A stretch of DNA of 64,000 nucleotides from Ancylobacter radicis (GCF_018449475.1 NZ_JAHCQH010000015.1:434001-498000); one strand, 5' to 3'; positions 37,591 to 47,122 are shown, numbered from the stretch's first letter. Numbers and translations: made by a program. Notes: generated by a model from the sequence alone, not told the origin.

Positions 37591-38451
37591 TCACGGCAGC
37601 CCCGCCGTGCTGCCGCGCAGCAGCGGGGAGCTGATCGGGCGCAGTTCAGGCGCCAGCATGCCCTGATCGGCGCTGGAATCGCGGGGGGCCGAACCGGGCG
37701 CGGCGGGGCCGGAAGCGCCGCCATTCTCGCCCTTTTCGTCATTCGACGGCATGCGGAAATTCAGCCGCACATTGCCGGTGAGCAGGGCGCGGGCGGTCTT
37801 CTGCGAGACTTCCATGCGGTCGGCGGTGAGCTTGCCGTCGAGATAGGAGAGCTGCACCGGGCGGTCGGAGACCAGCGTTCCGCCCTTCACGTCGATCACC
37901 ACCGTTTCGAGTTCGCCGCCATAGCCGGCCGAGGTCGAGAAATTGATCCCGCCGCCCAGCGTCATCTGCTCGGTCTTGGTGTCGTATTTGCCGGTATTGG
38001 CCACGAGATTGGCCCAGCCCTGATCGGCCAGCTCCAGCTTCGCGTCGATGGTGGTGAGGTCGATCTGGTTCGGCTGGGTGAGATCCTGCGAGGCGGACTG
38101 GGCAGTGACGCTGTAGCCGCGATTATCCTGCGTGAAGCCGTGCAGCTTCGGGAACTCCATCATCACCCGCGTGCCGGAGAGCGTGACCCGGCCGAGATCG
38201 AACGGCAGATCCACCCCGAGGGTGAAGGGGTCGAGATAATTCACCGCCAGCGTGAGGCCGAGCGCCGTCAGCACGCCGAGCGGCAGGGCGCGGCGCAGCA
38301 GGCGGACGCGGCGGCTGTGGCGGCCGGCCCGGCGGAAATCGTCATCCGAGCGGCGCTGGTCGTCGCGCGCCGATTCGCGCTGGGCAAAGCGCCCCCGCGG
38401 CTCATCGGCTGCCGCGCCCGGACGCTGTGGCGGTTCCACGTGGCGGTTCAT
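37591..38451 (-). CDS. lptC: LPS export protein LptC
   Basis: A 286-residue membrane-anchored protein. A basic, Arg-rich N-terminus (about 1-50) precedes one membrane span (about residues 55-72, ALPLGVLTALGLTLAVNYL), then a periplasmic beta-jellyroll. It docks LPS from LptFG to LptA. The order lptC-lptA-lptB supports the assignment. I start at ATG 38451; a longer frame reaches 38526. The C-terminal 40 residues are low complexity and may not be part of the fold. Confidence 0.85.
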   Translation of the reverse strand: MNRHVEPPQRPGAAADEPRGRFAQRESARDDQRRSDDDFRRAGRHSRRVRLLRRALPLGVLTALGLTLAVNYLDPFTLGVDLPFDLGRVTLSGTRVMMEFPKLHGFTQDNRGYSVTAQSASQDLTQPNQIDLTTIDAKLELADQGWANLVANTGKYDTKTEQMTLGGGINFSTSAGYGGELETVVIDVKGGTLVSDRPVQLSYLDGKLTADRMEVSQKTARALLTGNVRLNFRMPSNDEKGENGGASGPAAPGSAPRDSSADQGMLAPELRPISSPLLRGSTAGLP

Positions 38452-38628
38452 AGGTACATGTGATTCCCGGCGGCCGGCTCCCCCTCCGACCGGGCCAAAG
38501 ATGGCGACTTCCACCCCCCGGTGCAAGCATCAGCGGTAGCGACGCCGTTAAACATGCCGAATGCGGCATGGATGCGGGCGGCAAAACGGCAAAAGCCGGC
38601 CAAGGCCGGCCATGCGACACCCCCGCGC

Positions 38629-39261
38629 TCACGTATGCGCGAAGATGTCCTCATCCGGCCAGCCGGCGAGGTCCAGCGCGGCGCGGGTCGGCAGGAAGCC
38701 GAAGCAGGATTCGGCCAGACCCAGCCGGTTCTCGCGCGCCAGCATGGTGCCAAGCTTGGCCTGCAAGGCGTGCAGATGCAGCACGTCGGACGCGGCATAG
38801 ACGAGCTGCGCGTCGGACAGCGTCTCCGCCGCCCAGTCCGAGCTCTGCTGCTGCTTGGACAGATCAATGCCGAGCAGTTCGCGCGTCAGCTCCTTGAGGC
38901 CATGACGGTCGGTATAGGTGCGGGCGAGGCGCGAGGCGATCTTGGTGCACCATACCGGGCCCACCGTCAGGCCGAAGGTCTTGCCGAGCACCGCGACATC
39001 GAAGCGGGCGAAATGGAACAGCTTGGTCACGGCGGGATCGGTGAGCAGCGCCTCCAGATTGGGCGCGCTGCCGGGGCCCGCGCCCGCCGGGATCTGCACC
39101 ACATCGGCCGAGCCGTCGCCCGGCGAGAGCTGGACCACGCAGAGCCGGTCGCGATGCGGGTTGAGACCCAGCGTCTCGGTGTCGATGGCGACCACGGGGG
39201 CGACGTCGGCGGTGTAGCGGGACAGGTCGACCAGGTCGCCGCGGTGCAGGCGGATGCTCAT
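38629..39261 (-). CDS. RNase D-like 3'-5' exonuclease
   Basis: A 210-residue DEDD exonuclease domain with Asp27-Thr-Glu29 in AIDTETLG, a second motif in KLFHFARFDVAVL, and a late YAASDVLHLHAL motif. It lacks the HRDC domain of full-length RNase D, as is usual in the short alphaproteobacterial forms. It lies upstream of lptC, its common neighbour in this order. I start at ATG 39261 (MSIRLHRGDL); the long upstream frame is Ala/Pro/Cys-rich and not protein-like. It probably trims small structured RNAs. Confidence 0.85.
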   Translation of the reverse strand: MSIRLHRGDLVDLSRYTADVAPVVAIDTETLGLNPHRDRLCVVQLSPGDGSADVVQIPAGAGPGSAPNLEALLTDPAVTKLFHFARFDVAVLGKTFGLTVGPVWCTKIASRLARTYTDRHGLKELTRELLGIDLSKQQQSSDWAAETLSDAQLVYAASDVLHLHALQAKLGTMLARENRLGLAESCFGFLPTRAALDLAGWPDEDIFAHT

Positions 39262-39346
39262 CGGAACAGCACTTTCATGAGAACGCTGCGTCATTAGCAT
39301 CGCCAGCCGGGGCGGAGCAACCGCAACGGCGGAAGCCGCCCCGCGA

Positions 39347-40300
39347 TCAGGCGAGCAGCGCGTCGAGGGCGAGACCGGCGAACAGCAGCAGCCCGGCATC
39401 GCGGTTGGAGCGGAACAGGCGCAGGCACAGATCGCGGTCGTCAATGTCGAGTCGGGCGATCTGCTGGGCGAGATGGCCGGCGAACAGGGCAAGGCCGGCA
39501 TAGGCCGCCGGTCCCGCCCCCGCCTGCCATAGAGCGAGGCCGATGAGGCCGGCAGCGCCGGCATAGAGCGGCACCAGCCAGGCGCGCGTCGCCCCGGCGA
39601 ACAGCCGGGCCGAGGACTTCACCCCGACCATGGCGTCGTCCTCGCGGTCCTGATGGGCATAGATCGTGTCATAGCCGACCACCCAGAGCACCGAGCCGGC
39701 ATAGAGCAGCAGCGCGGCCGGCGGCAGCGCCTCGATCAGCGCGGCAAAGCCCATCAGCGCGCCCCAGGAGAAGGCGAGGCCGAGCACCAGCTGGGGAATC
39801 CAGATTACCCGCTTCATCAGCGGGTAGACCGCCACCACGCCGAGCGAGGACAGCGCCACGGCAATCGCGAAGGGCGGCAGGCAGAGCAGCACGAACAGCC
39901 CGGCGAGCCCCTGCAGGGCGAGAAACACGAAGGCGCCGGTGAGCGTGACCTGGCCGGAGGGCAGCGGGCGCCCGCGCGTGCGTTCCACCAGCCCGTCAAT
40001 GTCGCGGTCGAGAATGTCGTTCCAGGTGCAGCCGGCCCCGCGCATGGCGACCGCGCCGAGCGCGAACAGCGCCATCAGCGCCAGCGCCTGTCCGGCATCG
40101 ACCGACAGGCCGTGGCGCGCGGCAAAGGCGCTCGCCAGCGCCACCGACCACCAGCAGGGAATGAGCAGCAGCCAGCTGCCGATCGGCCGGTCCGCGCGGG
40201 CCAGCCGCAGGAAAGGCCGCAGGAAGGACGGCGCGTGGCGGTCCACCCAATTGCCGGAGGCGGCATCGGCGGGGGTGAGACCGGGAGCGGGCACCGTCAT
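39347..40300 (-). CDS. ubiA: 4-hydroxybenzoate polyprenyltransferase
   Basis: A 317-residue integral membrane prenyltransferase of ubiquinone biosynthesis with about nine membrane spans. The two Asp-rich motifs are present: NDILDRDID at residues 94-102 and DREDDAMVG after YDTIYAHQ. It joins the polyprenyl chain to 4-hydroxybenzoate. Nine bases separate it from the secreted protein gene upstream on the same strand. Confidence 0.94.
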   Translation of the reverse strand: MTVPAPGLTPADAASGNWVDRHAPSFLRPFLRLARADRPIGSWLLLIPCWWSVALASAFAARHGLSVDAGQALALMALFALGAVAMRGAGCTWNDILDRDIDGLVERTRGRPLPSGQVTLTGAFVFLALQGLAGLFVLLCLPPFAIAVALSSLGVVAVYPLMKRVIWIPQLVLGLAFSWGALMGFAALIEALPPAALLLYAGSVLWVVGYDTIYAHQDREDDAMVGVKSSARLFAGATRAWLVPLYAGAAGLIGLALWQAGAGPAAYAGLALFAGHLAQQIARLDIDDRDLCLRLFRSNRDAGLLLFAGLALDALLA

Positions 40301-40308
40301 CTCAAGGA

Positions 40309-41112
40309 TCAGCGCAGCGCGTCGCCGCCGAGCGTGTCGAACACGCCGCCCTTGGCGGTCGCGGTCGAGGGCAGTCCGCTGGACAGGCCGAGGCCCTGCG
40401 AGACCGCGCCCTGCACCGGCGGGCCGGAGGGACCGCCCTGCTGCTGCGCGGCCGCGGCCTGACAGACCTTGTCACGGATCGAGGTGACGCTGCCGGCGTT
40501 GTCCTTCAGCCCCTTGATGGCCTCGTCCGGCACGCCGCATTTCGACTTGTTGGCGACCAGATAACTGTAGAAACGCTGCTGCGAGGACACGAAATTGCGG
40601 AACATCGGGCACAGCTCGGAGGGCGGCAGCTTCTTGCTGGCCGCCTTGCGCAGCGCCTCGTTGCGGTTTTCCAGATCGGTACGCAGCTTGGTGACCTGGG
40701 TCTGGCAGTCGGCCATGTCGGCCGGGCTGGGACCGGCCGGAACCGGCGTGGCGGGACCGGGCATCATGCCCATGCTGCCCGGCAGCGGGGAGCCGCCGAA
40801 ACTGTCCGTCGACAGGCCCGGAGACGAGAAGCCCGGCGAGGCCGGGGCGGCGGTCATCGGCGCCGGCGCGGCCGGGGCCATGGTCGGGGTCGCCGGCGTG
40901 GCGGCCTGCGGGGCGCTGGAACTGGTGCCGCTATCCCCGGTGCTGGTGCTGTCCGAACCGCCCGGCGCGCCGATCCACTGCGCCGCCGCCGGCAGCGAGA
41001 CGCCGGCCAGCAGGACGCCGGCCAGAAACGCGGCGGACAGGTTCGGCATCCCGCGCCCGGAGGCGGGGGAAAGCCGGTGCGCGGTGCGCTTTTCGCAATT
41101 CGACCGTCTCAT
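40309..41112 (-). CDS. Secreted low-complexity protein of unknown function
   Basis: A 267-residue exported protein. The N-terminus has a basic stretch and a hydrophobic core (about residues 22-43) ending AAAQ. The region from 45 to 125 is Pro/Ala/Ser/Thr/Gly-rich. A central domain (about 130-205) carries four cysteines (ADCQTQ, ELCPMF, SKCGVP, DKVCQAA), and a Gly/Ser-rich tail follows. I do not recognise the domain. The start ATG 41112 has GGAAGGCT upstream. It is divergent from rsmE and upstream of ubiA. Confidence 0.7.
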   Translation of the reverse strand: MRRSNCEKRTAHRLSPASGRGMPNLSAAFLAGVLLAGVSLPAAAQWIGAPGGSDSTSTGDSGTSSSAPQAATPATPTMAPAAPAPMTAAPASPGFSSPGLSTDSFGGSPLPGSMGMMPGPATPVPAGPSPADMADCQTQVTKLRTDLENRNEALRKAASKKLPPSELCPMFRNFVSSQQRFYSYLVANKSKCGVPDEAIKGLKDNAGSVTSIRDKVCQAAAAQQQGGPSGPPVQGAVSQGLGLSSGLPSTATAKGGVFDTLGGDALR

Positions 41113-41272
41113 GGAGCCTTCCGCTCGTGCAGAACTCGTCACACAGCCACTCGTGACCCAGCGTGATACAGAGGCCTCAAGGATTGGGCAACATCACGGC
41201 GGAGCGCGAAATAGCACAGCGCGCGTCATGTGTCGCCGGGGTGCCCTTGTGTGCGCTATATACGGTCAAATC

Positions 41273-42046
41273 ATGTCCCGTCCCGACACCGAGCACACCG
41301 ACCAGCCCTATGATTTCCGCGCCCAGCGCCTCTTTGTCGAGGAACCGCTCGGCGAGGATGCGCTCGTGCGGCTCGACCGCGACCGGGCCCATTACGTCGC
41401 CGACGTGATCCGCCTTCCCGTCGGCGGGCATATCCATCTGTTCAACGGCCGCGACGGCGAATGGCGGGCGATCCGCGAGGCGGGCGGGCGGCGCGAGGCG
41501 CTGCTGCGCTGCGAGGGACGGCTGCGGGCGCAGACCGCCCCGGCGGATGTCGACTATGTGTTCGCCCCGCTCAAACATGCCCGGCTCGACTATATGGTGC
41601 AGAAGGCGGTGGAGATGGGCGCCGGCCGGCTCCAGCCGGTGATGACCAAGCACACCCAGGCGACGCGGGTGAATACCGAGCGGATGCACGCGAACGTGAT
41701 CGAGGCGGCCGAGCAATGCGGCATCCTCACGCCGCCGCAGGTGCTGGAGCCCCTGCCCTTCGCCCGCTGGCTGGCCGGGCTCGACGCCGGGCGCACCCTC
41801 GTCTTCTGCGACGAGGCGGCGCCGCTGGCCGATCCGCTGACCCCGCTGAAGGACGCGGTGGACGGCCCGCTCGCCGTGCTGATCGGCCCGGAGGGTGGGT
41901 TCGACGCCGGGGAACGGCGCCAGCTTCAGGCCCGGCCGGGCACGCTCATCCTCTCGCTCGGCCCACGCATTCTGCGCGCCGACACCGCGGCGGTGGCCGC
42001 GCTCGCCCTTGTCGAGGCGGCCCGGCAGGCGCGGCAGGCAGGCTGA
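41273..42046 (+). CDS. rsmE: 16S rRNA (uracil-1498-N3)-methyltransferase
   Basis: A 257-residue SPOUT-fold methyltransferase that modifies U1498 of 16S rRNA. It has the PUA-like N-terminal domain (QRLFVEEPLGEDALVRL) and the knot motif IGPEGGFDAGE plus LSLGPRILRADTAA. A TATATA box (41257-41262) lies only about 10 bp before the ATG, so the transcript leader may be very short. A reading frame upstream to 40595 exists only as the antisense of the secreted protein gene and is discarded. Confidence 0.94.
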   Translation: MSRPDTEHTDQPYDFRAQRLFVEEPLGEDALVRLDRDRAHYVADVIRLPVGGHIHLFNGRDGEWRAIREAGGRREALLRCEGRLRAQTAPADVDYVFAPLKHARLDYMVQKAVEMGAGRLQPVMTKHTQATRVNTERMHANVIEAAEQCGILTPPQVLEPLPFARWLAGLDAGRTLVFCDEAAPLADPLTPLKDAVDGPLAVLIGPEGGFDAGERRQLQARPGTLILSLGPRILRADTAAVAALALVEAARQARQAG

Positions 42047-42409
42047 AGCGCACGCGATTTTCCCGGAACTTGGCGATTACGGAACGTGGCGGCGAGGGAA
42101 TCGCCGACGACGGAACCGGGTGACGACGACCGCGTTAGGTCCGCGCCGACCGCCCGGAGGGCTTTCGCCCCCGGTACGTTGCGCGCGTTAACGTCTGGCG
42201 CTGGAGTGCAATAAACCGATGTAAAGCGTAATAAATCCGCTCTACCTCGAAATTTCATAATAAAAATATGAGATTTACCGGAAGACAACGCAGTCACATT
42301 CCGGTCTCACTCCTCCACCATCTAACGCTCGGGCTACGGCGGATTGATTCTGCGCCGGCTAAGCTGCGCACGCCCGCCCGATCCTTGACTTTCCGCGGAG
42401 ACGGACGCC
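42047..42409. other. Intergenic region with AT-rich patch before the ybdK-like gene
   Basis: About 363 bp without a supported gene. The first 140 bp are GC-rich. From roughly 42200 to 42285 the sequence becomes AT-rich (ATTTCATAATAAAAATATG core) compared with everything around it. I see no clean -35/-10 pair or strong hairpin terminator for rsmE. The AT-rich patch probably holds the promoter of the downstream ligase gene. Confidence 0.4.
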
Positions 42410-43531
42410 ATGGCAGAAGAATACCGTATCGGCATCGAGGAGGAATATTTCATCGTCGACGGCGACACCAAGAGCGTGCTGCGACGCATGCCGACCGCCT
42501 TCATGGACAAGGCGCGCGACGCGCTGGGCGAGCGGGTGTCCGGCGAGATGCTGCAATCGCAGATCGAGGTGATGAGCCGCCCGCATGACAGCGCCGCCGA
42601 TGCCCGCGCCGAGCTGAGCGCGATGCGCCGCACGCTGGCCGATGTCGCCGCCGGCTTCGACCTGTGCTTCTTCGCCTCCGGCACCCATCCCACCGCCTCC
42701 TGGCAGAACGGCAAGCGCGCGCCGACGCAGCGTTATGACGGGCTGATGCACGATCTGCAGATGCTGGGCGAGCGCAACATGCTGTGCGGCCTGCATGTCC
42801 ATGTCGAACTGCCGGACCCCGAGACGCGCATCGACGTGATGCGCCGCATCCTGCCCTTCCTGCCCATCTTTGTGGCTCTGTCCACTTCGTCCCCCTTCTG
42901 GGAATCCAAGCGCACCGGGCTGATGGGCTACCGCCTCGCCGCCTATGACGAGCTGCCGCGCACCGGCATGCCCGAGCTGTTCGAGAGCGCCCGAGACTAT
43001 CAGGACTATATCGACGCGCTGGTGACCGCCGGCGCCATCCGCGATTCCAGCTATGTGTGGTGGACCATCCGTCCCTCGCAGAAGAACCCGACGCTGGAAC
43101 TGCGCGCGCCGGACAGCTGCACGCGGGTGGAGGATTCGGTGGCCATCGCCGCGCTCTACCGCGCGCTGGTGCGCCATCTCGTGCGCAATCCCAAGCTCAA
43201 TGCCGGCATCGACGCGGTCGAGCGCGCCATCGCCGTGGAGAACAAGTGGCGGGCCCAGCGTTACGGCATCCATGGCAGCTTCGTCGACCGCAGCGCCCGG
43301 CAGGCGATCCCGGTGGCGCAGGCGGTGGAAACGCTGATCGACATGGTGACGGACGACGCGCAGGCCATGGGCAGCCGGCAGGAGCTGGAACATCTGCGCA
43401 CCATTCTGAATGGCGGCACCAGCGCCGACATCCAGATCGCCGTCTATCAGGAAGCCGCCCACCGCACCGGCAACCGCGGCGAGGCGCTGCGGGCGGTGAC
43501 GAGCTGGCTCACCCACGCCTCCGCGCAATAG
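42410..43531 (+). CDS. YbdK-type carboxylate-amine ligase (GCS2 family)
   Basis: A 373-residue member of the glutamate-cysteine ligase type 2 superfamily, with the opening [13 protein letters not shown] that binds metal-ATP and a later [14 protein letters not shown] and TLELRAPD block. YbdK proteins have weak glutamate-cysteine ligase activity and their true substrate is unknown. A genuine gshA follows 220 bp downstream, so this protein likely has a different job. The start ATG 42410 has CGGAGA upstream. Confidence 0.85.
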   Translation: MAEEYRIGIEEEYFIVDGDTKSVLRRMPTAFMDKARDALGERVSGEMLQSQIEVMSRPHDSAADARAELSAMRRTLADVAAGFDLCFFASGTHPTASWQNGKRAPTQRYDGLMHDLQMLGERNMLCGLHVHVELPDPETRIDVMRRILPFLPIFVALSTSSPFWESKRTGLMGYRLAAYDELPRTGMPELFESARDYQDYIDALVTAGAIRDSSYVWWTIRPSQKNPTLELRAPDSCTRVEDSVAIAALYRALVRHLVRNPKLNAGIDAVERAIAVENKWRAQRYGIHGSFVDRSARQAIPVAQAVETLIDMVTDDAQAMGSRQELEHLRTILNGGTSADIQIAVYQEAAHRTGNRGEALRAVTSWLTHASAQ

Positions 43532-43751
43532 CGGCAGGCCACGGCAGGGATGCAATGGGGCGCCGGACCGCCGACCCGGCGCCCGGCCCGCACTCCCCGC
43601 GCAAGCCCGCGCGCTCGCGGAAGTCCCGCCCGGCCTCATTGCACCAGCGCATTCCCCGGAGACCATCGGTAGTTACGGCGATTTGCGTCGCGGGGCGGCC
43701 TGTGTATGGTCGCGCGCCCTGCTACCCTGCCCTGCCCCGCCGGAGTTTTGA

Positions 43752-45122
43752 ATGGCGCGCGACCAGATCGACACCCAGCCCATCGAGAGCCGCGACGACC
43801 TCGTCGCCTGGCTGGAAGCGGGCTGCAAGTCGCCCTCGAAATTCCGTGTCGGCACCGAGCACGAGAAATTCCCCTTCACGCTGAACGGCCACGACCCGGT
43901 TCCCTATGAGGGACCGGACGGCATCCGCGCGCTGCTCGACGGCATGCAGGCGCTGAATGGCTGGGAGCCGATCATGGAGGGCGAGGCCATTATCGGGCTC
44001 GCCGACACCATTGGCGGCGGGGCGATCTCGCTGGAGCCGGGCGGGCAGTTCGAGCTGTCCGGCGCCCCGCTGATGACCATTCACGAGACCTGCGCCGAGG
44101 TGAATTCGCATCTCGAACAGGTGCGCGCCGTGGCGACGCCGCTCGGCTTCGGCTTCCTCGGCCTCGGCATGAGCCCGAAATGGAGCCGGGCGCAGACGCC
44201 GGTGATGCCCAAGGGCCGCTACAAGATCATGGCGAACTACATGCCGAAGGTCGGCTCGCTCGGCCTCGACATGATGTTCCGCACCTGCACCGTGCAGGCC
44301 AATCTCGATTTCGCCTCCGAACCCGACATGGTGACGAAGCTGCGGGTCGGGCTTGCCCTGCAACCCATCGCAACCGCGCTGTTCGCCAATTCCCCGTTTA
44401 CCGAAGGCAAGCCGAACGGCTTCCTGTCGTTCCGCTCGGAAATCTGGCGCGACACCGACAATAACCGCGCGGGCATGCTGCCCTTCGCCTTCGAGGACGG
44501 CATGGGCTTCGAGCGTTATGTCGACTACGCGCTCGACGTGCCGATGTATTTCATCAAGCGCGGCGACACCTATCTCGATGTCGCCGGCTCCTCCTTCCGC
44601 GACCTGCTGGCCGGCCGCCACCCGGCGGTGCCGGGCGAGAGCGCGACCGTCTCGGACTGGGCCAACCACCTCTCGACCATTTTCCCCGAGGTGCGGCTGA
44701 AGCGTTATCTGGAAATGCGCGGCGCCGATGGCGGGCCGTGGCGCAATCTGTGCGCCCTGCCGGCGCTGTGGACCGGCATCTATTACGACAATGCCGCCCT
44801 GGACGCGGCGTGGCAGCTCTGCAAGGGCTGGAGCGCGGAGCAGCGCCAGCGGCTGCGCGACGAGGTGCCCCGTCTCGGCTTCAAGGCCGAGATCGCCGGC
44901 CGCCCGGTGCTGGAGGTGGCGCGCGAGATGGTGGCGATCGCCCGCCAGGGTCTGGCCCGCCGCGACTATCGCGACAGCCAGGGCCGCGACGAGACGCGCT
45001 TCCTCCAGCCGCTGGAAGAAAGCCTCGCCACCGGCCTCACCCCGGCCGAGGAACTGCTCGCCCGCTATGAGGGCCCGTGGCACCACTCGGTCGATCCGGT
45101 GTTCGACGAACGCGCCTATTGA
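43752..45122 (+). CDS. gshA: Glutamate-cysteine ligase, plant/alphaproteobacterial type
   Basis: A 456-residue enzyme that makes gamma-glutamylcysteine, the first step of glutathione synthesis. It has the metal-ATP segment RVGTEHEKFPF near residue 33, FLGLGMSPKW, and PKGRYKIMANYMPKVG, typical of the plant and alphaproteobacterial group. Glutathione made here would feed the glutaredoxin-type arsenate reductase encoded earlier in the window, though they are not linked in an operon. The start ATG 43752 follows CGGAGTTTTG. Confidence 0.93.
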   Translation: MARDQIDTQPIESRDDLVAWLEAGCKSPSKFRVGTEHEKFPFTLNGHDPVPYEGPDGIRALLDGMQALNGWEPIMEGEAIIGLADTIGGGAISLEPGGQFELSGAPLMTIHETCAEVNSHLEQVRAVATPLGFGFLGLGMSPKWSRAQTPVMPKGRYKIMANYMPKVGSLGLDMMFRTCTVQANLDFASEPDMVTKLRVGLALQPIATALFANSPFTEGKPNGFLSFRSEIWRDTDNNRAGMLPFAFEDGMGFERYVDYALDVPMYFIKRGDTYLDVAGSSFRDLLAGRHPAVPGESATVSDWANHLSTIFPEVRLKRYLEMRGADGGPWRNLCALPALWTGIYYDNAALDAAWQLCKGWSAEQRQRLRDEVPRLGFKAEIAGRPVLEVAREMVAIARQGLARRDYRDSQGRDETRFLQPLEESLATGLTPAEELLARYEGPWHHSVDPVFDERAY

Positions 45123-45422
45123 GCGCCCGCACGGCCGCGCCGCCATGCGGGGTGGCGCCCCTCATGGCCGCTGCTGACTTGAGCAGGATCAAGGCGGCGC
45201 GGGCGCTCGCCTCCTAATCTGTCCCCATCGTCCGCCGGCTTCCCATCGGGACCGGCGCCCGGACCTGTTGCGGCAGGATCGCGCGCTGGATGGAGAGGCC
45301 GGTCTCACCCATGTGACGATGTTGAAGCTGGAGATCCCACGCGCAAGGCAGCCCTCGCCGGTAGCGCAGGGGAGAGGTTTCCGGGAAGCTTCTCGACAAG
45401 CCGGCGGGCGGCCGGCTCACCT

Positions 45423-45453
45423 CGGCGGGCCATGGGCCCGCCGTTCCTTTTTT
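45423..45453 (+). terminator. Strong intrinsic terminator 300 bp after gshA, possible end of a small RNA
   Basis: CGGCGGGCC (45423-45431) and GGCCCGCCG (45435-45443) form a 9-bp stem with a 3-nt loop, followed by TTCCTTTTTT. It lies 300 bp past the gshA stop. The stretch 45123-45422 has no protein gene but can fold locally, for example GTCCG at 45230 with CGGAC at 45260. It is either a long 3' untranslated region of gshA or an independent small RNA ending at this terminator. Confidence 0.7.
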
Positions 45454-45486
45454 GGGGGGTGTTGGGGCTAACCCACCCAGCACACC

Positions 45487-45521
45487 GTCATCCCCGGGCT
45501 TGACCCGGGGATCCACGACTT
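45487..45521. repeat. Dispersed palindrome GTCATCCCCGGG type (single unit)
   Basis: A 35-bp unit starting GTCATCCCCGGGCTTGAC and ending GGGGATCCACGACTT. CCCCGGG and CCCGGGG halves form an imperfect hairpin. The same unit occurs as half of composite elements at 48332, 57862 and 62090. Here only the first half is present, between the gshA terminator and the LysR gene end. Confidence 0.85.
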
Positions 45522-45603
45522 TCCGGCCCACGCTTTCCGCCCCACGACTTGCGCGCCGCCAAGCGCGGGAGCGGCCGGCCGGGATAACACGGAACCCGCC
45601 CGC

Positions 45604-46488
45604 TCACTCCGCCGCGATGGCGGCTTCCGAAATATTGTCGAGACCCTGCACGATATGATTGGCCAGCGCGTCGGCCAGCGGGGAGGCCTCGTGCCGGTTG
45701 CGCAGCAGGCCGATGCGGCAGGGCGCGAGCGTGGGAAAGCCATCGGACGGCCCGAGCACGCGCATGCCCGGCCGCAGGCCCGATTCCGGCAGCACGGAAA
45801 TGGCGAGGCCCGAGAGCACGGCGGCGGACACCGCGGTCGAGTTCGACGAGGTATAGAGGATGCGGAAGGCGCGGCCGGCGGCCTGAAGCATGGAAATCGC
45901 CTCCTGCCGCCAGTTGCAGCTCTGCCGGCCGAGCGCCAGCGGCACGGGCGTGTCGAGATGCGCGGAATGGCGCATGGAGCCGACCCACAGGAGCTGTTCG
46001 CGCCGGATGATCTCGGTCTCGCGGTTCAGCGTCTCGCAATCGGTGATGATGGCGAGGTCGAGATCGCCGGTGTCGATGCGGTCGACCAGATCGCTGGAGG
46101 GATCGCAGACCACGGTCAGCTCGACATTGGGATGGGTGGCGGAAAAGCGCGCCATGATCTCCGGCAGGTAGCGGTCGGCGTAATCATCGGGGACGCCGAG
46201 CCGGACGCGGCCGGAAAGCTCCGCCGAGGCCAGACTCGCCACCGCTTCCATGTTCAGCTTGACGATGCGGCGGGCATAATCGAGCAGCCGCTCGCCCTCG
46301 TCGGTGAGGCGCGAGGCGCGCCCGTCACGGGCGAAGATCGCCTTGCCGACCCGCTCCTCCAGCCGCTTCATCTGCATGGAGACGGCCGACTGGGTCTTGT
46401 GGACCACATCCGCCGCTTTGGTGAAACTGCCGGTTTCGGCAATTGTAATGAATGTTCTTAATTGATCAATGTCGAGCAACACGGACAT
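45604..46488 (-). CDS. LysR-family transcriptional regulator
   Basis: A 294-residue LysR regulator. The winged helix-turn-helix occupies residues about 5-64 (LRTFITIAETGSFTKAADVVHKTQSAVS core), followed by a two-lobed effector domain. I start at ATG 46488 (MSVLLDIDQL) rather than 46545. It is divergent from the DUF1127 gene 196 bp away, the usual place for a LysR target, but the inducer is unknown. A TATCAT-ATGATA dyad lies just upstream. Confidence 0.9.
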   Translation of the reverse strand: MSVLLDIDQLRTFITIAETGSFTKAADVVHKTQSAVSMQMKRLEERVGKAIFARDGRASRLTDEGERLLDYARRIVKLNMEAVASLASAELSGRVRLGVPDDYADRYLPEIMARFSATHPNVELTVVCDPSSDLVDRIDTGDLDLAIITDCETLNRETEIIRREQLLWVGSMRHSAHLDTPVPLALGRQSCNWRQEAISMLQAAGRAFRILYTSSNSTAVSAAVLSGLAISVLPESGLRPGMRVLGPSDGFPTLAPCRIGLLRNRHEASPLADALANHIVQGLDNISEAAIAAE

Positions 46489-46508
46489 GGCAGCGCCCCT
46501 GGGCGGTG

Positions 46509-46528
46509 TATCATCAATCGGAATGATA
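46509..46528. promoter_or_regulatory. Candidate LysR binding dyad
   Basis: TATCAT (46509-46514) and ATGATA (46523-46528) form an interrupted palindrome with an 8-bp spacer. It contains the T-N11-A arrangement typical of LysR-type sites. It lies about 20 bp upstream of the LysR start codon and 157 bp before the DUF1127 gene, consistent with autoregulation and divergent control. Confidence 0.4.
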
Positions 46529-46684
46529 TCTGAGATAAGAAACATTCGCTAGTGTGATTGATCCCGCCACGACATAACACTCCTGCCGCGAACGGACAGC
46601 GTCGAGATCGGGTGGCCCGCAAGCCTCCTTCCCGTGATCATCAGCCCAACGTCGTCGCCGCGCGGCCGACAGATGGAGAGGAAG

Positions 46685-47032
46685 ATGTCGTATATTGGCG
46701 AAGTTCGCAGGTCCGCCTTCGCGTCATTCGGTACCGCCGCCGCCAGCGTGCTGGTCGGTGCCGTCATGGGTAGCTTCAAGTTTCTCACGGCGCTGGCGCG
46801 CCGCCGTCACCTGATGCAGCTCGGCGAGTTCGACGACCGCATGCTCAAGGATATCGGCCTGACGCGCGCCGATCTGCGCGATGCGGCCTCCGGTCCGCTC
46901 TGGCAGGACCCGACCTCGGTGCTCGTGGTCCGCTCGGTCGAGCGCCGGGCCAGCCGTCGCGTCGCCGCACGCGACAATCTTTCCATCGGCGCCGCCAAGC
47001 GCGAGCGCGATGATCTCATTTCCTGCGGATGA
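46685..47032 (+). CDS. DUF1127 domain protein
   Basis: A 115-residue small basic protein. The DUF1127 motif is at about residues 38-72: LARRRHLMQLGEFDDRMLKD core, then DIGLTRADLRDA. DUF1127 proteins are short Arg-rich regulators in alphaproteobacteria, with roles reported in RNA turnover and phosphate or carbon metabolism. This one has a longer tail (about 40 residues) than the minimal form. The start ATG 46685 has GGAGAGGAAG upstream. A clear terminator follows. Confidence 0.85.
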   Translation: MSYIGEVRRSAFASFGTAAASVLVGAVMGSFKFLTALARRRHLMQLGEFDDRMLKDIGLTRADLRDAASGPLWQDPTSVLVVRSVERRASRRVAARDNLSIGAAKRERDDLISCG

Positions 47033-47090
47033 GCGTGCAGCCCGTCCACAGGATTGACGGCGACATCGACCCCCTCGTGTCGTCGACTTG

Positions 47091-47122
47091 AGCCCGCTGG
47101 TTCGTCCAGCGGGCTTTTTTTT
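47091..47122 (+). terminator. Intrinsic terminator after the DUF1127 gene
   Basis: AGCCCGCTGG (47091-47100) pairs with CCAGCGGGCT (47106-47115) in a 10-bp stem with loop TTCGT, followed by a run of eight T. It is 59 bp past the DUF1127 stop and should separate this gene from the downstream oxidoreductase. Confidence 0.92.

Noticed and set aside
40595-41272. Apparent long N-terminal extension of rsmE
   Set aside because: It is the antisense of the secreted-protein gene and its predicted residues are not RsmE-like; the real start is ATG 41273.
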